Below, piece by piece: positions 1 to 5,588 of a stretch of DNA of 5,794 bases. The notes beneath the pieces were generated by a model, which saw only the letters and a program-made list of their open reading frames with translations, was not told where the DNA came from and made no database searches. Position 1 is the first letter of the stretch. Each line of letters begins with the position of its first letter. The stretch comes from Thermoflexibacter sp. (GTDB lineage: Bacteria; Bacteroidota; Bacteroidia; Cytophagales; Thermoflexibacteraceae): positions 1 to 5,794 of the forward strand of contig JALOMS010000335.1 of assembly GCA_025455345.1 (NCBI GenBank), read 5' to 3'. A program made the position numbers and the translations under genes.

Positions 1-398
1 CTTGTGTTTACAAAATTTTTGTAAACTACTTTTTGAATTTCAGATAAAGTATTTTGCTCGAATGAGTCATGAGCAGCTTCTTTCAAAAATTGATCAGAAA
101 TTTTCTTCTCCCACCCCTCAAATCGATTATTAATTTCCTTTGATGAAAGCTTGGTCTGCCTAAATACATCGCAAAAGTTTTCGAACCTATACTTCTGCAG
201 AGGGGGTCTTGACTTTCCTAAACTAAATAAATTTTTTGCCGTATCCGTATCTGGATTATAAAGGAAATATTTTCCTGCTTCGATAAGTCTTACCATCGTT
301 TTCATGCTGTCATAATTCGGATCATTATGTTTAAGTAACGCCAAAGCCAGATCACGCATAATAGTTGTATCCGTATTGGAGATTTTTATACTATTCAT
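1..398 (-). CDS. Hypothetical protein, 3' end cut by window edge
   Basis: The reading frame starts at the ATG at 398-396 and stays open for 132 codons to the left edge, so the C-terminus is missing. An in-frame TAA directly precedes the ATG, which rules out a longer N-terminus in this frame. The protein begins MNSIKISNTDTTIMRDLALA and continues with a mixed charged, helical-looking sequence. It has no signal peptide, membrane segment or catalytic motif that I recognise. Visible stretches include a basic segment GKSRPPLQKYRF near residue 65 and a Trp-containing acidic/basic segment near residue 96. There is no Shine-Dalgarno sequence. The neighbour on the same strand (564-860) is separated by 165 bases rich in short repeats, so the two are probably transcribed separately. 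That this is a real gene rests on the long open frame and plausible composition. Its function is unknown. Confidence 0.6.
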   Translation of the reverse strand, partial: MNSIKISNTDTTIMRDLALALLKHNDPNYDSMKTMVRLIEAGKYFLYNPDTDTAKNLFSLGKSRPPLQKYRFENFCDVFRQTKLSSKEINNRFEGWEKKISDQFLKEAAHDSFEQNTLSEIQKVVYKNFVNT

Positions 399-563
399 TT
401 AAAATGAGATTTTTCTTTGAATAATGTTCCCATACCGTTTGATTAAATATCTACGAAGTCCTGTCAAAAATCATAAAAAATCATAAAACGTCACAGATTA
501 TCATAATGACCTGATTATGAGGCATTTGTTACGAATGTTTCAAATGCAGTGTCTAATTTTACA
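399..563. promoter_or_regulatory. Intergenic region with clustered TCATAA repeats and inverted repeats
   Basis: This gap lies upstream of the leftmost gene and downstream of the 98-residue gene. TCATAA starts at 471, 481 and 501, spaced 10 and 20 bases apart, so all copies face the same side of the helix. The first two belong to two tandem copies of AAATCATAAA (468-487). The third forms a perfect 7-bp inverted repeat with ATTATGA (501-507 with 514-520). A second 7-bp inverted repeat pairs GCATTTG (522-528) with CAAATGC (541-547). The arrangement looks like a regulator-binding region for the gene starting at 398, but no regulator is known and no clear TAnnTTTG promoter was found. Confidence 0.3.
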
Positions 564-860
564 TTAGAGATTGAATTGGTAATGACCAGTTTCCCAGTCT
601 CTTTTATCATCAATGTATTCTCGGAACTTTTCCCGATCCTCTATGAATTCAGTAAGTTCTTTTTTAAGCTCTTCAAAGTCCGACACTCTACTTAATACTT
701 GTTTCAATTTATGAATGCAGTGAAATGTAGCTATTTCATAGCCACTCAGTCGAAGATCGCTGCAATCTTGATCTATGCCCATTATTTCATGCCAATCGGC
801 AACTGTTTCAATAGAAACAAGCTCTGAGTGATCTAAATATTCTTTTGATGAATGGGTCAT
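564..860 (-). CDS. Small acidic hypothetical protein
   Basis: This encodes a 98-residue soluble protein with no signal peptide or membrane segment, and I do not recognise a family. The N-terminal half contains a Trp and a His-Glu pair near residue 23 and a cysteine and two histidines around residues 47-50. The C-terminal third (about 60-90) is very rich in Glu, Asp, Lys and Arg (FEELKKELTEFIEDREKFRE) and looks like a long amphipathic helix that could mediate dimerisation or partner binding. The frame is open upstream to a TAA at 902-900 without another ATG, so the start at 860 is the only ATG choice, and an AGGTG sequence sits 8 bases from it. It could be a small accessory or antitoxin-like protein, but nothing in the sequence proves this. 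The coding call itself is moderately secure. Confidence 0.55.
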   Translation of the reverse strand: MTHSSKEYLDHSELVSIETVADWHEIMGIDQDCSDLRLSGYEIATFHCIHKLKQVLSRVSDFEELKKELTEFIEDREKFREYIDDKRDWETGHYQFNL

Positions 861-868
861 TTTTATAG

Positions 869-873
869 CACCT
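869..873 (-). promoter_or_regulatory. Possible Shine-Dalgarno site of the 98-residue gene
   Basis: The minus strand reads AGGTG, which matches part of the anti-Shine-Dalgarno complement AGGAGGTG. It lies 8 bases from the ATG at 860. The other genes in this window lack such a site, as expected in Bacteroidota, so this match may be chance or may hint at a horizontally acquired gene. Confidence 0.25.
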
Positions 874-1003
874 GTGACGATAGAATTCGATATTCTGTAT
901 TAGCGAATAATGGAGACAAAGTCAATAGTTATGTAATGCGTCAAGCAGATAATAAAATACGTTTTTTCAATAGTTTATTTTATAACAACTAAAATTCAAA
1001 AAC

Positions 1004-1132
1004 ATGGCACAAAACAAAAGCGACATGCAAAAGTCCTTCGATTTTCTGAAGGATAGCGGCGGTACCGAGTTGAAAAACTCAACAGGTATCAAAATCGGGA
1101 AGGTATGGTTTTTAACAAGTTTTCTTATATAG
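1004..1132 (+). pseudogene. 42-codon ORF, possible remnant of a truncated gene
   Basis: The frame begins MAQNKSDMQKSFDFLKDSGG and ends at a TAG at 1130-1132. The N-terminal part reads like a genuine soluble protein start (Lys-, Asp- and Gly-rich) and uses more GC-rich codons (AGC, GGC, ACC, CTG, GAG) than the genes to its right. The last residues (VWFLTSFLI) look less natural. A different frame stays open from an ATG at 1105 to a TAA at 1213-1215 (IGSYRKDES in the middle), so a frameshift near 1105-1125 followed by decay is possible. I recognise no family. Alternatives are a real small protein or a chance ORF over a structured RNA, since two short hairpins lie within it (1034-1053 and 1067-1080). 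Confidence 0.25.
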
Positions 1133-1216
1133 GGAGCTACCGCAAGGACGAATCGTGTAATTCGAATATTTTAATAGGGGGAAAGTATAATTTTATTTGC
1201 TTAATTACTTCATAAT
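1133..1216. other. Short intergenic stretch, no clear feature
   Basis: It holds a short open frame continuing from the ORF above and a 5-bp inverted repeat CGAAT/ATTCG (1149-1153 with 1160-1164). Nothing else is supportable. Confidence 0.3.
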
Positions 1217-1255
1217 CAAAAGTTTGATAAAGTCTTAAACTTTTTCAAACTTTTG
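1217..1255 (-). terminator. Inverted repeat, likely transcription terminator of the CHRD gene
   Basis: CAAAAGTTTGA (1217-1227) and TCAAACTTTTG (1245-1255) form a perfect 11-bp stem with a 17-base loop. It begins 26 bases beyond the stop codon of the leftward CHRD lipoprotein gene. There is no long U-run on the minus strand after the stem. On the plus strand TATTTT follows, so it could also stop rightward transcription. A hairpin processing or stability signal, or an operator, is an alternative. Confidence 0.45.
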
Positions 1256-1281
1256 TATTTTAGGACAATTTTGTTTTCAAC

Positions 1282-1743
1282 TTATTTTACAATTACTTGC
1301 CCTCTGATTTCCCCTCCTCTTGCTTTATCACTGTGTATATTAAGATACCATTTACCCGCTAATAAGTCTGTTTCTTGTTGGGTAGTAAGCGGCGCAGTAG
1401 CCCCAGCAAAAGTGCCATTATTGGCTGTACTAAATCCCGTCAATCCAATCGCAATACCTGCGTTCTCCGTAGTGCTTGCGGGACCATGGAAGTGCATACC
1501 TGTTAGTGCTGTACCTTCTACTCTCCATTGGATATTATAGGTAAGAACTTTGGTGTCTTTGTCATAAGTTCCTGTCAAAGAGCCTGTTCCTGTGGTAGTT
1601 ATAGGAGGAACTTCATTTGCGCCTGAAAGTGTAGCACTTACAGAAAGCATACTGCTTGCTTCATCTTTTTTGCAAGCGACAAATAACAAGGAGAAGCCTA
1701 AAAACAAAAATAGACCGCTCATTATCTTGGAACGTGTAGTCAT
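1282..1743 (-). CDS. CHRD-domain lipoprotein
   Basis: The 153-residue protein has a lipoprotein signal peptide: basic start with R4 and K6, hydrophobic core about 10-22, and a lipobox ending FVAC with C24 as the predicted lipidated residue. Residues 33-153 fit a CHRD domain (first described in chordin): SGANEVPP at 40-47, the paired histidines in GMHFHGPA (H84, H86), AGKWYLNIH at 129-137 with H137, and GGEIRGQ at 143-149 close to the C-terminus. Family knowledge describes CHRD as a beta-rich extracellular domain. Its ligand or reaction in bacteria is not settled, and a metal-binding role for the histidines is my inference. The mature start C-K-K-D-E resembles the lysine plus acidic export signal that places lipoproteins on the cell surface in this phylum. 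The domain fills the whole mature chain and is complete. It is transcribed alone, divergent from mobA. Confidence 0.9.
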   Translation of the reverse strand: MTTRSKIMSGLFLFLGFSLLFVACKKDEASSMLSVSATLSGANEVPPITTTGTGSLTGTYDKDTKVLTYNIQWRVEGTALTGMHFHGPASTTENAGIAIGLTGFSTANNGTFAGATAPLTTQQETDLLAGKWYLNIHSDKARGGEIRGQVIVK

Positions 1744-1797
1744 AGAATTATTAATTTTTTAATATTTGAAAAATAAAATAACTAATACTGCCCATTA

Positions 1798-1831
1798 CAA
1801 GAATATAATAAAAAGGGTTGCCTTCGCAAAA
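1798..1831 (-). promoter_or_regulatory. Candidate promoter of the CHRD lipoprotein gene
   Basis: On the minus strand TTTTG (1831-1827) is followed after 21 bases by TATTCTTG (1805-1798). This matches the Bacteroidota -33 TTTG and the -7 TAnnTTTG with one mismatch. The expected transcript start is near 1791, giving a leader of about 48 bases. It rests on pattern matching only. Confidence 0.35.
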
Positions 1832-1854
1832 TTTTATTTTACGCTATATATTTA

Positions 1855-1862
1855 TATCTTTG
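1855..1862 (+). promoter_or_regulatory. Candidate -7 element upstream of mobA
   Basis: TATCTTTG is a perfect match to the TAnnTTTG consensus and points rightward towards mobA. No TTG is seen at the usual distance upstream, where the sequence is T/A-rich. If it is used, the transcript starts near 1868 and carries a leader of about 210 bases that includes the heptanucleotide array. A weaker candidate nearer the gene is TATATTTA at 2042-2049. Confidence 0.35.
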
Positions 1863-1953
1863 TCTTTTACACTTAAATAGATTTTATTCATTAATTGATA
1901 GCATTTTAAACAAGAAATTGTATATAAAACACTGATTATCATTTACTTGTATT

Positions 1954-2030
1954 AATTCATAATTCATAATTCATAATTCATAATTCATAATTCATAACTC
2001 ATAACTCATAACTTATAATTCATAACTCAT
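1954..2030. repeat. Heptanucleotide tandem repeat, 11 units of AAYTCAT
   Basis: There are eleven uninterrupted 7-bp units. Six identical AATTCAT units (1954-1995) are followed by AACTCAT, AACTCAT, AACTTAT, AATTCAT and AACTCAT. A broken twelfth unit extends to 2040. The array ends about 40 bases before the mobA start. The variants are single C/T changes and the left half is perfectly homogenised, which suggests recent slippage-type expansion there. It contains no G on the plus strand and no promoter consensus. It may lie inside the mobA leader or shift spacing near the promoter. Confidence 0.95.
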
Positions 2031-2076
2031 AATTACTCATGTATATTTACGTTAGTATATAAATCAATTTCATACT

Positions 2077-3117
2077 ATGGATTGCTGTAATCAAGATAAA
2101 ATTTCTAAATTAATCAAACCTCATTGGGGGGAATTTGGTAAGAATGAAATAGGCATCAAAGCAAAGAGTGATGAAATAGTAAGGCAAATCGCTGAAGCAT
2201 TGATGTTTACCTTAGCAAGAAAATACAAACTTGCTTTTGTTGACCATCGACGCATACAGTTAAGTAGTTTTTACCAAGAAATAGTAAATGTGCAGTTTGC
2301 CTTCCAAGGACAATCTACGCAGTTCAATATTCCCAATCTTCCTAATGACTTCCAACGCAAAAGCCTGTTTAATGAACAAGATTTAATTCTAATTAATGGT
2401 AATCACTTCTCGGCGCATGACTCTATCTATGTGATAGATAATTTGCAAGAAACAGATAAACATTACTTACCTACTTTCTATTTAGGAGAGATGTATAAGA
2501 TAGTGGAGTATATAGAAAATCTACTCACAGAAAGAAAGCCCAAACTCAATGGCTTGGTATTAGTGGGGGGCAAAAGTATGCGTATGGGACGCGATAAAGG
2601 GCTCATCGATTACCATGGGAAGCCCCAAAGAGAATATGTGCATGATTTGCTACTTCCTTATTGTGAGGAAGTTTACTTCTCTTGCAGAGAATCCCAAGAC
2701 TTTGCAGAAGGTTACAAACGCATAGAAGATAGGCTGGTGGGTTTAGGTCCCGTAGGTGGCATACTTTCGGCGATGATGAGCAATCCCGAAAAGGCTTGGT
2801 TAGTAGTAGCCTGCGACTTACCTTTTATTGATAAAAAAACATTGGATTTCTTGGTTCAAAATCGCAATTTTTCCAAAGTTGCTACTGCATTTATAGACCC
2901 AGAAGGCAAGTTTCCCGAACCCCTCATCGCTATTTGGGAACCAAAAAGTTATGCGATTTTGTATCAGTTCCTGAGTCAAGGATATTCGTGTCCACGCAAA
3001 GTCCTGATTAATTCGGATACACATATTCTCAAAGCTCCCAATAACAAGGCACTGACCAATGCGAACGAACCTAATGATTATGAGCAAGCAAAAAAAGAAA
3101 TCAACTTAGAAAACTAA
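2077..3117 (+). CDS. mobA: Molybdenum cofactor guanylyltransferase (MobA type) with N-terminal extension domain
   Basis: Residues about 157-340 form a MobA-like nucleotidyltransferase. The signature GG-x-S-x-RMG-x-DKG lies at 164-175, a GPVGG loop at 224-228, ACDLP at 245-249 with the predicted metal-binding D247, FPEPLIAIWEP at 279-289, SCPRKVLINSD at 304-314 and TNANEP at 327-332. MobA transfers GMP from GTP to molybdenum cofactor in the cytoplasm, making the guanine-dinucleotide form used by DMSO-reductase-type enzymes. Residues 1-155 form an extra domain with HWGEFGKNEIGIK at 16-28, YKLAFVD at 50-56 and FNEQDLILINGNHF at 98-111. Its layout recalls a MobB-type GTP-binding domain, but the Walker A GKT/S is absent. 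I recall this arrangement from other Bacteroidota proteins. The start is fixed by an in-frame TAG at 2053-2055 with no other ATG between, and there is no Shine-Dalgarno. No other cofactor gene is in the window. An alternative substrate (another nucleotide transferase role) cannot be excluded. Confidence 0.85.
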   Translation: MDCCNQDKISKLIKPHWGEFGKNEIGIKAKSDEIVRQIAEALMFTLARKYKLAFVDHRRIQLSSFYQEIVNVQFAFQGQSTQFNIPNLPNDFQRKSLFNEQDLILINGNHFSAHDSIYVIDNLQETDKHYLPTFYLGEMYKIVEYIENLLTERKPKLNGLVLVGGKSMRMGRDKGLIDYHGKPQREYVHDLLLPYCEEVYFSCRESQDFAEGYKRIEDRLVGLGPVGGILSAMMSNPEKAWLVVACDLPFIDKKTLDFLVQNRNFSKVATAFIDPEGKFPEPLIAIWEPKSYAILYQFLSQGYSCPRKVLINSDTHILKAPNNKALTNANEPNDYEQAKKEINLEN

Positions 3118-3123
3118 TCTCCT

Positions 3124-3699
3124 CTATGTCAGTCTAAAACTTTGACGGTGGAGCGGCGTAATGCCATACGTTTGAATGGCGTGGTAATGCGCTTTAGTAG
3201 GGTAGCCTGCGTTATGCTCCCAAGCATACATGGGGAATTCTTGGGCGTATTGTTCCATTATTTTATCTCTTTCTGTCTTAGCAATAATGGAAGCGGCTGC
3301 AATAGAGAGATATAAGCTATCTCCTTTGACAATACATTCGTGTAGGGTAAAAGGGTACGGTTTAAAATATTTTCCGTCGATGAGCAAGAGTTCTGCTTGT
3401 GGGTCTAACTTCTCTATGGCGCGATGCATTGCCAATACAGATGCCTGAAGAATATTTATTTGGTCTATTTCTTGAGGAGAAGCCATGCCTATGGCTATGC
3501 AAATTGCTTCTTTTTCTATTTCTTCTCTTAGTTTTTCTCTCTGTTTTTTATTGAGTTTTTTAGAATCAGTGAGCCATTCGTGCTTGTAATCTTTGGGGAG
3601 AATGACTGCCGAGGCAACAACAGGACCCGCCAAGCAACCTCGCCCCGCCTCATCGACTCCCGCCTCTATCAAATTGGGGGAAAAAGAAGAATACAACAT
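3124..3699 (-). CDS. rnhB: Ribonuclease HII
   Basis: The 191-residue protein is full length for the family. It cleaves the RNA strand of RNA-DNA hybrids and starts removal of single ribonucleotides misincorporated in DNA, acting in the cytoplasm. The active-site motif GVDEAGRG lies at 14-21 with D16 and E17, and the GRG that recognises the RNA-DNA junction is at 19-21. TDSKKL follows at 44-49, LLIDGK at 105-110 with D108, and KGDSLYLSIAAASIIAKTERD at 125-145 with D145, so all four acidic catalytic residues are present. GYPTKAHYHAI at 165-175 is also typical. The gene is the last of a probable three-gene leftward operon, 35 bases after the biotin carrier gene. Its stop codon is only 6 bases from the convergent mobA stop, with no terminator between. 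Confidence 0.97.
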   Translation of the reverse strand: MLYSSFSPNLIEAGVDEAGRGCLAGPVVASAVILPKDYKHEWLTDSKKLNKKQREKLREEIEKEAICIAIGMASPQEIDQINILQASVLAMHRAIEKLDPQAELLLIDGKYFKPYPFTLHECIVKGDSLYLSIAAASIIAKTERDKIMEQYAQEFPMYAWEHNAGYPTKAHYHAIQTYGITPLHRQSFRLT

Positions 3700-3734
3700 G
3701 ACAAATAAAGAAATATGCCTTGGTTTACAATATT

Positions 3735-4232
3735 TTAAGCAAAAACAATCAATACATGGTTTTTTTCTACCCTATCTCCTTTCTCCACTTTGACACTCTG
3801 GATAGTACCATCACCTATGGATTTAATCATGTTTTCCATCTTCATGGCTTCTAAAATTAACAGATTATCTCCTTTTTTGATGGTGTCGCCTTCTTTGACC
3901 ATAATGTCCAAAATCAACCCTGGCATAGGGGCTTTGAGGTCGTTCAATTTTTGTTTGTTCAACTTGCCCATACCAAGTTGTTCTAAAAGCAAGTCAAAAC
4001 GGTCTTGTACGCCTAATTGATAGGTATTTCCATTGATTTTAAGAGTAAAAGATTTTTCTGAATAATCAGCTTTTACCAATTCTACATTATAAGAGCGATT
4101 TTGATGTAAAATATGGAAGTGATTATTGCCCAGAGATTGGATATCTCCATCAAATATTTCTCCATTGATGAATAGACCTTCTTTTTTGTGTTCTACTTCA
4201 AAAGTAGTATTGTTGGTATTGATTTTCAGCAT
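3735..4232 (-). CDS. Biotin carboxyl carrier protein (acyl-CoA carboxylase subunit)
   Basis: The C-terminal half (about 98-165) is a biotinyl domain: APMPG at 101-105, EAMKMEN at 128-134 with K131 as the biotinylated lysine 35 residues from the C-terminus, and a closing VEKGDRVEKNHVLIVFA-type strand pattern. Residues 1-75 are a beta-rich region (FHILHQNRSYNVELVK, FTLKINGNTYQLGV) resembling the BT domain that in propionyl-CoA carboxylase docks the biotin part to the carboxyltransferase. It therefore fits a separate 165-residue carrier subunit of an acetyl- or propionyl-CoA carboxylase, cytoplasmic, carrying CO2 on biotin between the carboxylase and transferase subunits. Neither partner subunit is in the window. 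It sits 34 bases after the dehydrogenase gene and 35 before rnhB on the same strand. A decarboxylase carrier is less likely because there is no long Ala/Pro linker. Confidence 0.9.
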   Translation of the reverse strand: MLKINTNNTTFEVEHKKEGLFINGEIFDGDIQSLGNNHFHILHQNRSYNVELVKADYSEKSFTLKINGNTYQLGVQDRFDLLLEQLGMGKLNKQKLNDLKAPMPGLILDIMVKEGDTIKKGDNLLILEAMKMENMIKSIGDGTIQSVKVEKGDRVEKNHVLIVFA

Positions 4233-4266
4233 AGAATATTTTTTAAAAGCCTCAAATTACACATTT

Positions 4267-5265
4267 TTAAAATTTGATTACAATTTTGCCAAATTGTTTT
4301 CCTGATTTTATTTCGTCAAAAGCATTAATAATATCAGAAAATGGCTTCACATTATCGATAATTGGTAAAATCTTGTTTGTATCTACCAATCTAACCATGT
4401 CCACAAATTCTTGGTCATTCCCCATAGTACTTCCTTGAATCTTGATTTGGTAATAAAAAGCACGGTACAAGTCAAGCGTTGTAGGCAGTCCTTGTGTTGC
4501 TCCATAAAATATGATTCTTCCTGCGGGTTTCATCATGCGAATAAAATCGCTGAACCCCTTCCCACCTGCGCTATCTATAACCAAGTGAAAACCTTTGGAT
4601 TTTTCTAACAAATCCTTATTCCAGTTACTTTCTTTATAGTTTGCGCCAGCAATTGCACCTATTTGAATGGCTTGTTGTATCTTATCGTTATCTCCAGAGG
4701 TAATATAAACATTTGCTTTTGCGACTAAGGCAAATTGAAGGGCTAAGGTAGCTACGCCACCTCCTACCCCAGAAATCAATACATTGTCCCCTTCGCTGAT
4801 TTCTCCATAATTAAATACAGCGCGATAGGCGGTAAGTCCACCCAGAGGCAATGCAGAGGCTTGCTCGTCAGTGAGGTGTTCTGGTTTGAGATGAATACGG
4901 TCAGTTTTGACTACAACATACTCTGCAAAAGTTCCATTTGTAGGCATACCAAGAATCTGATAATGAGGGGATTGAACTTTGGGATTGCTCCCCCAGCCAA
5001 TGTTAGGATTTATAATAACTTTTTTCCCTATCCAGTCTTTGTCTGCCTCACTCCCTACCTGTTCTACGATTCCACACCCATCGGAGCCAAGCGTAGTATA
5101 AGGCTTGATATTAGGGTATTTATCTTCTCTAATCCACTGGTCTCTGCGATTGAGAGCGGCGGCAGTAAGTCTTACTAAAACCTCATTTTCAGAGGCATTA
5201 GGGATAGGAATTTCGTTGATTTTGATTTTTTCTTTTGGGTTATCAGTAATTTGTAGTGCTTTCAT
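4267..5265 (-). CDS. Zinc-independent MDR-family oxidoreductase (NADPH:quinone reductase-like)
   Basis: The 332-residue protein is a complete medium-chain dehydrogenase/reductase. Residues 1-125 are the GroES-like catalytic domain (LGSDGCGIVEQVG at 59-71, NGTFAEYVVV at 110-119). Residues about 130-290 are the Rossmann domain, with the nucleotide loop SGVGGGVATLALQFA at 165-179 and, after the second strand, YITSGDNDK at 187-195, where S190 and K195 suggest NADP(H). C64 is the only cysteine, so the four-cysteine structural zinc site and the usual catalytic zinc ligands are missing. This places it with quinone-oxidoreductase or crotonyl/enoyl-reductase-like members rather than alcohol dehydrogenases. 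The substrate is unknown. It is the first gene of the probable leftward operon with the biotin carrier and rnhB, and it has a good promoter candidate directly upstream. Confidence 0.88.
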   Translation of the reverse strand: MKALQITDNPKEKIKINEIPIPNASENEVLVRLTAAALNRRDQWIREDKYPNIKPYTTLGSDGCGIVEQVGSEADKDWIGKKVIINPNIGWGSNPKVQSPHYQILGMPTNGTFAEYVVVKTDRIHLKPEHLTDEQASALPLGGLTAYRAVFNYGEISEGDNVLISGVGGGVATLALQFALVAKANVYITSGDNDKIQQAIQIGAIAGANYKESNWNKDLLEKSKGFHLVIDSAGGKGFSDFIRMMKPAGRIIFYGATQGLPTTLDLYRAFYYQIKIQGSTMGNDQEFVDMVRLVDTNKILPIIDNVKPFSDIINAFDEIKSGKQFGKIVIKF

Positions 5266-5296
5266 TGTGGAGTCTTTATTTTTGTCTAATTCAGCA

Positions 5297-5331
5297 CAAA
5301 GGTATAGAAATTAACCCTATTTTTTAATAGG
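5297..5331 (-). promoter_or_regulatory. Promoter of the dehydrogenase operon with operator-like inverted repeat
   Basis: On the minus strand TACCTTTG (5304-5297) matches TAnnTTTG perfectly, 31 bases before the ATG at 5265. The expected transcript start is near 5290. A perfect 6-bp inverted repeat CCTATT-TTTT-AATAGG (5316-5331) lies just upstream, within the spacer and close to the expected -33 region. No clear TTG -33 box is present, which fits a promoter needing or controlled by a bound protein. The operator role is inference. Confidence 0.5.
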
Positions 5332-5400
5332 AATTTCTTAAGTTTATTTGACAAGTATGTATATTTTATACTAAAAATTAATTGCTTTTAAGTCAGAAAC

Positions 5401-5429
5401 TTGTCAGACACCTCAAAGGTGTCTGACAA
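5401..5429. repeat. 29-bp perfect hairpin, REP-like palindrome
   Basis: TTGTCAGACACCT (5401-5413) and AGGTGTCTGACAA (5417-5429) form a perfect 13-bp stem with a CAA loop. No T-run follows on either strand, and no gene in the window ends here, so it is a poor intrinsic terminator. Similar GTCAGACACC/GGTGTCTGAC palindromes are, as I recall, scattered through Bacteroidota intergenic regions, which points to a repetitive extragenic palindrome. Confidence 0.85.
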
Positions 5430-5575
5430 ATGAATAAAACGACTTTTGATTGAGTATATCTTGCTAAGTAGGATTGGGCTGACCTATGTATAAAGAATTA
5501 TCCTCTTATATTCTGAACTAACTTATAATATTTTGGTTTATAAGCATAGGATTTATCTATTGAACATTTTATTTT
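5430..5575. other. Intergenic region, no gene seen
   Basis: AT-rich sequence without a convincing reading frame on either strand. The only structure is a 7-bp inverted repeat CTTATAA (5522-5528) with TTATAAG (5538-5544) around a 9-base loop. Confidence 0.4.
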
Positions 5576-5583
5576 TACCTTTG
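5576..5583 (+). promoter_or_regulatory. Candidate rightward -7 element at the repeat boundary
   Basis: TACCTTTG is a perfect TAnnTTTG match, identical to the dehydrogenase promoter element but on the plus strand. A TTG at 5560-5562 is only 13 bases upstream, which is too close for a normal -33 box. Transcription would start near 5589, exactly where the inverted-repeat element begins, and run through it to the right edge. It could serve a gene beyond the window or a non-coding RNA, or be chance. Confidence 0.25.
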
Positions 5584-5588
5584 TAATA

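Noticed and set aside
6..26. Perfect 9-bp inverted repeat GTTTACAAA/TTTGTAAAC with a 3-base centre
   Set aside because: It lies inside the open frame of the leftmost gene, is AT-rich, and has no T-run or promoter beside it. It is probably a chance feature of the coding sequence.
552..568. Short hairpin TCTAAT/ATTAGA over the stop codon of the 98-residue gene
   Set aside because: A 6-bp AT-rich stem with no following T-run is too weak to call a terminator.
903..925. Sigma-70-like promoter TTGACT-N17-TAATAC on the minus strand before the 98-residue gene
   Set aside because: The -10 box matches poorly (3 of 6), and the E. coli-type consensus is not the one used by Bacteroidota.
1253..1540. Plus-strand ORF of 95 codons across the CHRD gene
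   Set aside because: It is the antisense shadow of the CHRD lipoprotein, whose motifs are unmistakable on the other strand.
1954..2040. CRISPR-like array
   Set aside because: The 7-bp units are directly adjacent with no spacers, so this is a simple tandem repeat.
2818..3087. Minus-strand ORF of 89 codons inside mobA
   Set aside because: It lies opposite conserved MobA motifs and its composition is not protein-like.
4861..5314. Overlapping plus-strand ORFs opposite the dehydrogenase gene
   Set aside because: They are antisense shadows of a conserved MDR protein, with no start context or family resemblance.
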